From Amoebophrya sp. A120 (taxonomy: Eukaryota; Sar; Dinophyceae; Syndiniales; Amoebophryaceae): a stretch of 64,000 nt of DNA. Under the pieces are notes generated by a model, which saw only the letters and a program-made list of their open reading frames with translations, did not search any database and was not told the origin of the DNA. The DNA is taken from assembly GCA_905178155.1 (NCBI GenBank), contig CAJINV010000012.1:2825765-2889764 (forward strand), written 5' to 3'. The translations under genes and the position numbers were made by a program. Positions 38,301 to 44,300 of the stretch are shown in pieces (the first letter of the stretch is position 1; each line of letters opens with the position of its first letter).

Positions 38301-41300
38301 CTTGCTTGTCTTGCGTCAGAGTGTGTAACTGTAACACTTTTTTCTTGCGATAGGTTGTTCAGAAAATCAAGAGCGATCCGGGAGTTCGGGCTGCAGTAGC
38401 GGTCGGTGAAAAATTCCAGCTCTAAAACGCACCAAGTGACAAGACTCGGATCCAGCGCTTATCCTGAGGAAAAACGTCCCCACCCAAGAGTTGTCATGCT
38501 AAACAAAATGCGACCCAAGAGTTGTCATGCAAATGTGCAATGTTGACAGTGCAACGTTTGTAATGCGCATATCTTCCATGAGAGTCACTTCCAATCTTGT
38601 TTTGGACGGTGTCATGCTGTAAACAGGATGAGAAGACGGCTTTGTCATGCGGCTTCCCTTGCCAACCACCACTACACTGCAGATGGACTCTTGTCATGCA
38701 CAACTCCCAAAGCTTTGGGGATTTGTGTTGCAGATCTACCAACTTGACTATTGGCTGGGGACATTTTTGCTCAGGATAGCGCTCGCATCCGCCATTGCGT
38801 CCCGGTAAACCCGGGTCTGGTGTGGAAGCTCCCGCCCCCAACGCCGTAGAAGGTGCCGAAACCGGTGTAGGTGTCGATGGGTTCTTCAAACAGGTCGAGA
38901 GTCGTTTGCGAGGATGTGGAATTGGTTGATTCTTGCAGGTTGCGAATATTAAACTTGTCATGCGCGGCCAGTGGAGGTCCTCTCCAGTGCCGTTCCGTGT
39001 CTTCAAGGGACGAGCGAGCTGGCGCGCTGCCCGTAAAATACGACTGAAACAGGTTCCGTACGTTCGATTGGTACGGCTTCCCGAAAATGTTCGACGCATA
39101 CGCAAATACGTTCAACTCCCGGTATCTCGCCCCGTCGAAGTATTCTAGCTTGTAGCTGTTCACCTGATGTCTCATTGCCGGAGATTGGTACAGCTGCACG
39201 CACCTCACCACGTCCTCGTTCGCGACGTCGACTTGGTTGAACGTCGCATTTTGGTTGACCAACAGATTCCGGACCCGGCTTTTCACCGCCCCGCTTTCGC
39301 TGTTTTCGTGAAAAACCACAGACTTGTACACCCCAATCCAGGTCCGCGATTCTAAAGAACACGGTCGGTAGAACAAATCGGCCCGTTCGTTGTTGCCCTC
39401 CCCGATCAGGAAGTTATCGCAGTCCGATTCCCAGTACGTGTTCTCATCTTCATCAAACGCATGAACTGCAAATATGTCTGGGTCTGGGAGATTGCGAGAT
39501 TTGCCATGCTGGTCTGGCTTGACTCCGAGCTCTGTATTGCGTGCCCGCGAAGAGCTCCTCTTGTTTGTCATGCAGAAATGCAGTTTCTCATGCGGAGTGC
39601 GCAACTCTTAACCACAGAAAAACTTGTCATGCTGGGGAGCGCATTACACTGTGCTCACCATTCCCTTCCTTGCATTACAAGTTTCCAGACCCAGACATAT
39701 GCGCAATGCATAAAACGCGCCGAAGGCGGAAAACGGGTTGTTCTCCGGCGGTTCGTCGGCGTAGCCGAGCCGGGCTTCGAGTATTACAGCGAAAAATGCC
39801 CCCACCCCCAAAGTTGGAAAAATAAAATTTGTGATGCGAAGTTTCCAAATGAAAACTTTTTGCCATGCATGTAAGGAGTATGAATCTTTCTGATGCAGAG
39901 TCTAGGCGTGTATCGCATCGCCTGCATGACAAGCGCCACTCTTGCTGGGGTCTTTTGGAATACAAATTCTTCCTATTCACGATGGGAAACCTGTGATGCT
40001 GATAGATGCAAGAGGGCAGATGTTTCATTTGGAAAGGTTTGCAATACAAAGCTCCGAAGTTCGGGGAGGGGGGCACTTTTCATTGTTATATCGAGTTCTA
40101 GTAGTTTTTGTGGGTTGAAAGCATACCGACGTGTGAACAGCGCGGAAGAACTGGCGAGCGGCTCCCCCTTTCGCATGGAATAATACCTAGCCTGTTTCTT
40201 CCCATTGAAGTCGCCCTGCATGGAGTCCACGAGGCGCACGCGATCCGCCGGGTCGCCGAAGGTCTGGTACGGATTGATGTAAGCTTGGAGATTGCGGGAT
40301 TTTTTATTTTCGACTTGTTCAGTTACTGGTGCTGGTGGATGCTCGCGCGGGCTCGTGGTCCTCGCTGGAGGAGTTTCATCATCGTCAGGAGCGACCGCTG
40401 ATGTTTCATTCAGCAGGCTAATGCTATCATCTTGTGCGGTCCCCGCGGCCTTGTCGCGTGCTAACAAGACCGATTCATGATTGCTAGTGTGGTTCTTCAA
40501 CGTGGTCCCCTTTTGTTCATCCAAGAGCACCCGTCTAGAAGTACTTCCACCTAAATCCCCCGCGTTCGGCGGCACCAGAGTATATACCGCCGGCGCATTC
40601 GGAAAGGCCCTGACCATCGCAATGTTCCCGGTGTGCCCCCCGCCGTAGAAAATTTCCACGTTTTCCACTTCTTTTACTAAATCGATTGCACCGAAGATGT
40701 TTTTCCCTTCTTCAAAAACCGTTTGGTACTTCCGTTCCGCGAGAACCTTTTTCAGTTCCGACTCCACGATCATCGGATTCATCTGCAACCCGGTGTAATT
40801 GACCTCCCTTCCCGTCGCGATCGTTTGCGCAGAGTCCGTGATATTCCTTAAATACGGGAAGTCGAATTCTAGCCATTGTTTCTGCACCGATTTCTCGTAG
40901 TCCCGCATTTCCTTCTCATAAACCTTTTCCTTCTCCGTCTTCACGATAGTATCAATGGTTGCAGCGGTTGGTAAAGTGATCCCGCCCCATTCAGATGTGG
41001 AACTGTCAGAATCGAAATTGACAAAATCGAAAAATTTGCGATGCATAAAACCGATACCAGTTGGAGCCTCAGTTTCCAAGTGGCGCATGACAAGTTTCGG
41101 GAGCACCCAAATCCAGTCTGTCATGCTCTTTGCGCAAAGAAGACTGCCCCTGTCATGCTACTCTGGCAGCACATTGTATACCCCTAAACAGGCTCACAAT
41201 TGGGCTCATTTGCCCGCTCCGCAATACAGGCCTTCAGTGCCCTACATTTTATGCATCACAAGTTATTTCAACTTTGTCGATTTCGATCCTGACACATCCA

Positions 41301-44300
41301 TATCAGATCCCCCGTAGTTGATCCGTTCGCCGAGGTTTTCATTCAACTCTCTCGACTGTTTTGTGTATCGTAGATTGTTATCCACTGCAAAAGTATCGTA
41401 CTCGTATGAATTGCAGTCATGCATGACAGATCTGGCTTCCAAGCGAATTCAGCATTAGAAATTTCATTTTTGCTTCTGGAAAAATTTGTCATGCTATTTC
41501 TACTAATACGATACTTTTGCAATGCATAGTTGTCCATGAAGACCTTTTTCGAACAGGAGGAATCGGAATAGAAACCGAGCTCGTGAACCCGCCAACGGTC
41601 AATCATGTCCTCGTTATTCACGATCCGGACCATCTGCATGGGCGAAGCTGGCCGCTTGTTCCAGGTGCCGACGCCGAGGTCGAAGAAGGTGAAGCCGATT
41701 TCCCACTTGTTCGCCTTGCCCTATGAAATGCAAATATGTCTGGGTCTGGAAACTTGTGGTGCTGAAGTGTGGATGACTGAAATACTTCCCAATGCAGCCA
41801 AGCATGACAAGTTTGCCGCACACTTTCTCATGCGCAGTCTGCATGAGAAACTGCGCTTTTGTATGACAAAAGAAGGCGCCTTTTTGCTAGTCCTGCTGCA
41901 ACACAGACTTTACAGGAATGCAGGACTACCATTACAAGTTCCATGCTTCCAGACCCAGACATATTTGCAGTGCATATGCCCCAATAATCCACGATCACCG
42001 CCCGACTGGACCGGTCATACGCGCCGGATTGGAGGATCCGAACGCATTTCACGTCGGTGAATACTTCGTGATAGTTCAAGCCCAGTTCCAGATAGCCGCG
42101 GTTATTGCACGGGTCGAAATCTTGCGACAGTTCCGAGCAGTTCCCGACCCACGCCGTGTTCATGAATCCGTCAAATGCGTGCTGGTTGCACTTCGATTTC
42201 TTCAACACCTCGCAATTGTACCGCCTGCCGTCCTGATTCTCCCCCCTATTGCTGTCGATCGCAGACGCACCGTACACCGTTTTCAACAGCGGGTTCTGAT
42301 ACGGGTCGGAGCAGTCGTTTCTCAAGTAGAATTCCAATTCCTGGATTTCCCACAATTTCACCTGGTCCCCGTTTCGGATTCGCCAAACTGATTTTTCCAT
42401 GGGGTAATACACCGCCCAATATGAATTGCAAAAGTATAGTACTCGCATAAATGCATTACAAACTTCCTCAGCATGAGAAATGAAATTTGTAATGCAGATC
42501 TGCCTTGGGAACAAGATTTGTCATGCAAGACTTGCATTTGTACGAGTGCGATACTTTTGCACTGGATACCCACTTGTTCGCGACGATGTTCTCGATAGAG
42601 ACACCGGCACTCACCCACTTCAAACCGTCGTAGTACTGGAGGTGAACTCCGGTGGAATGAATGTAAAATGGGTCCGCATTCCCGAGCTCCGGATTCGTGA
42701 TCAGCTTGAAACACTTTACGTCGGTGTACTGGCCAAGAAAATCAATCCCCAGAAACGCCCAGTCCCGCGTGCACTTCAGGAGATTTAAAAACGGCGTATA
42801 TGCATTGCAAATATGTCTGGGTCTGGAAGAGTGCCGGACTTGTCATGCAGATTTTCCATGACCCATGAGGTCTGGCATGTAGGACATAGCATGACAGATT
42901 CTGTAAGATCTTTCTATTCTAATGCCTACCCTGCATGAGAAACTGCCTCTCGATTAGGTCAAAAGTGGACCACTTTTGGCAATCATGCAACACAGTTTTT
43001 TGCCTGACTCAGATTTAGCATGACAAGCTGCCATCTTCCAGACCCAGACCTATTTGCATTTGATAGCGTACACCCCCGCACCATGTCCGTTTGCATGTAC
43101 TTCTGTTGCTGGTCCTTGCCGGGCAAAGCTTTATGGATTGCAAATATGTCTGGCTCTGGGTCTGCAAACTTGGCATGCTGAAAGTGAATGATAGACGCAC
43201 GGCACTGCAATACGCAGCCCTGCATGACAAATTTTTTGGCTGCCATGTCTTACGTCTTCCGCATGGCAAATTGCGTTTTTGCATGACAGGCAAGGGGGCT
43301 TTTTCGTGCCTATGCAACACAGATTCTCGAGTCATGCCAAACAAGCATGACAAACTTGCATTCTTCCAGACCCAAACACTTCTACAATCCATAAGCCCTA
43401 TACCCAGTCAATTCGTCCACGTCAAACGCCGCGCCCCAGGAGTTCCGGTCACAGGTCTGGATTAAATCGCATTTATAATCCAACAACGGCATGGAGCCGA
43501 AAGCCGCGCCATTGATGTCCGGCTTCAATTTCTTCAAAGGGCCAAACACGTGCCGGGAGTATCAAATGCAAAAATGTCTGGGTCTGGAAGATTCTGAGAT
43601 TTGTCATTGTCATGCATGTTATTTTGCATGACCCAGGATGTCTGTAATGCACGACCCAGCATCGCAGATTTTTAGGGGGCTTCCTGATGCCTACTCCGCA
43701 TGACAAACGCCCTCCCCGCGTGGCACAATCTAGACTCCTCTTGCTGGTCATGAACTACAGATTTTTTTAGATTCCAAAGTTAGCATCACAAGTTCCAACC
43801 CTTCCGGACCCAGACATTTTTACAGTTGATAGGGAGCACACGGTGTCGAAATGGAATTCCAACTCCGACACCTCCCACCCGTGCCCCGTGTATAACCTGC
43901 TCAGGTGTGACAATCTCAAAAGTTACATATAGAATCTAAAACTTGTGTTGCAAAATGCGCAACATCTGGCCTACTCCCACAGGATTGCGCATGACAAATC
44001 TCGGAGCCCCAAACCGCACTTGAATTATCTGGCGAAATTTGTATTGCGGAAAGTAGAATGCTCTGCGATTCTGTCATGAACATCATGTATTAGACAAATT
44101 CTAGACTCTATTGTAACGCTTGAGATTGTAAAAACACCTGAGCGGGTTATACCGTGAAGTGGTCTTTCGTCGAGTTTGCGAAGATCCGCCACATCGCCTT
44201 CTCGAAATTTGGCATCTGGATCCACCGGCCGGGGCCGAACGAATCGTAGTCCTGGATGGGGAACCAGCGGTCGCCGAGGAAGATCAGCGTCCTATGAATT

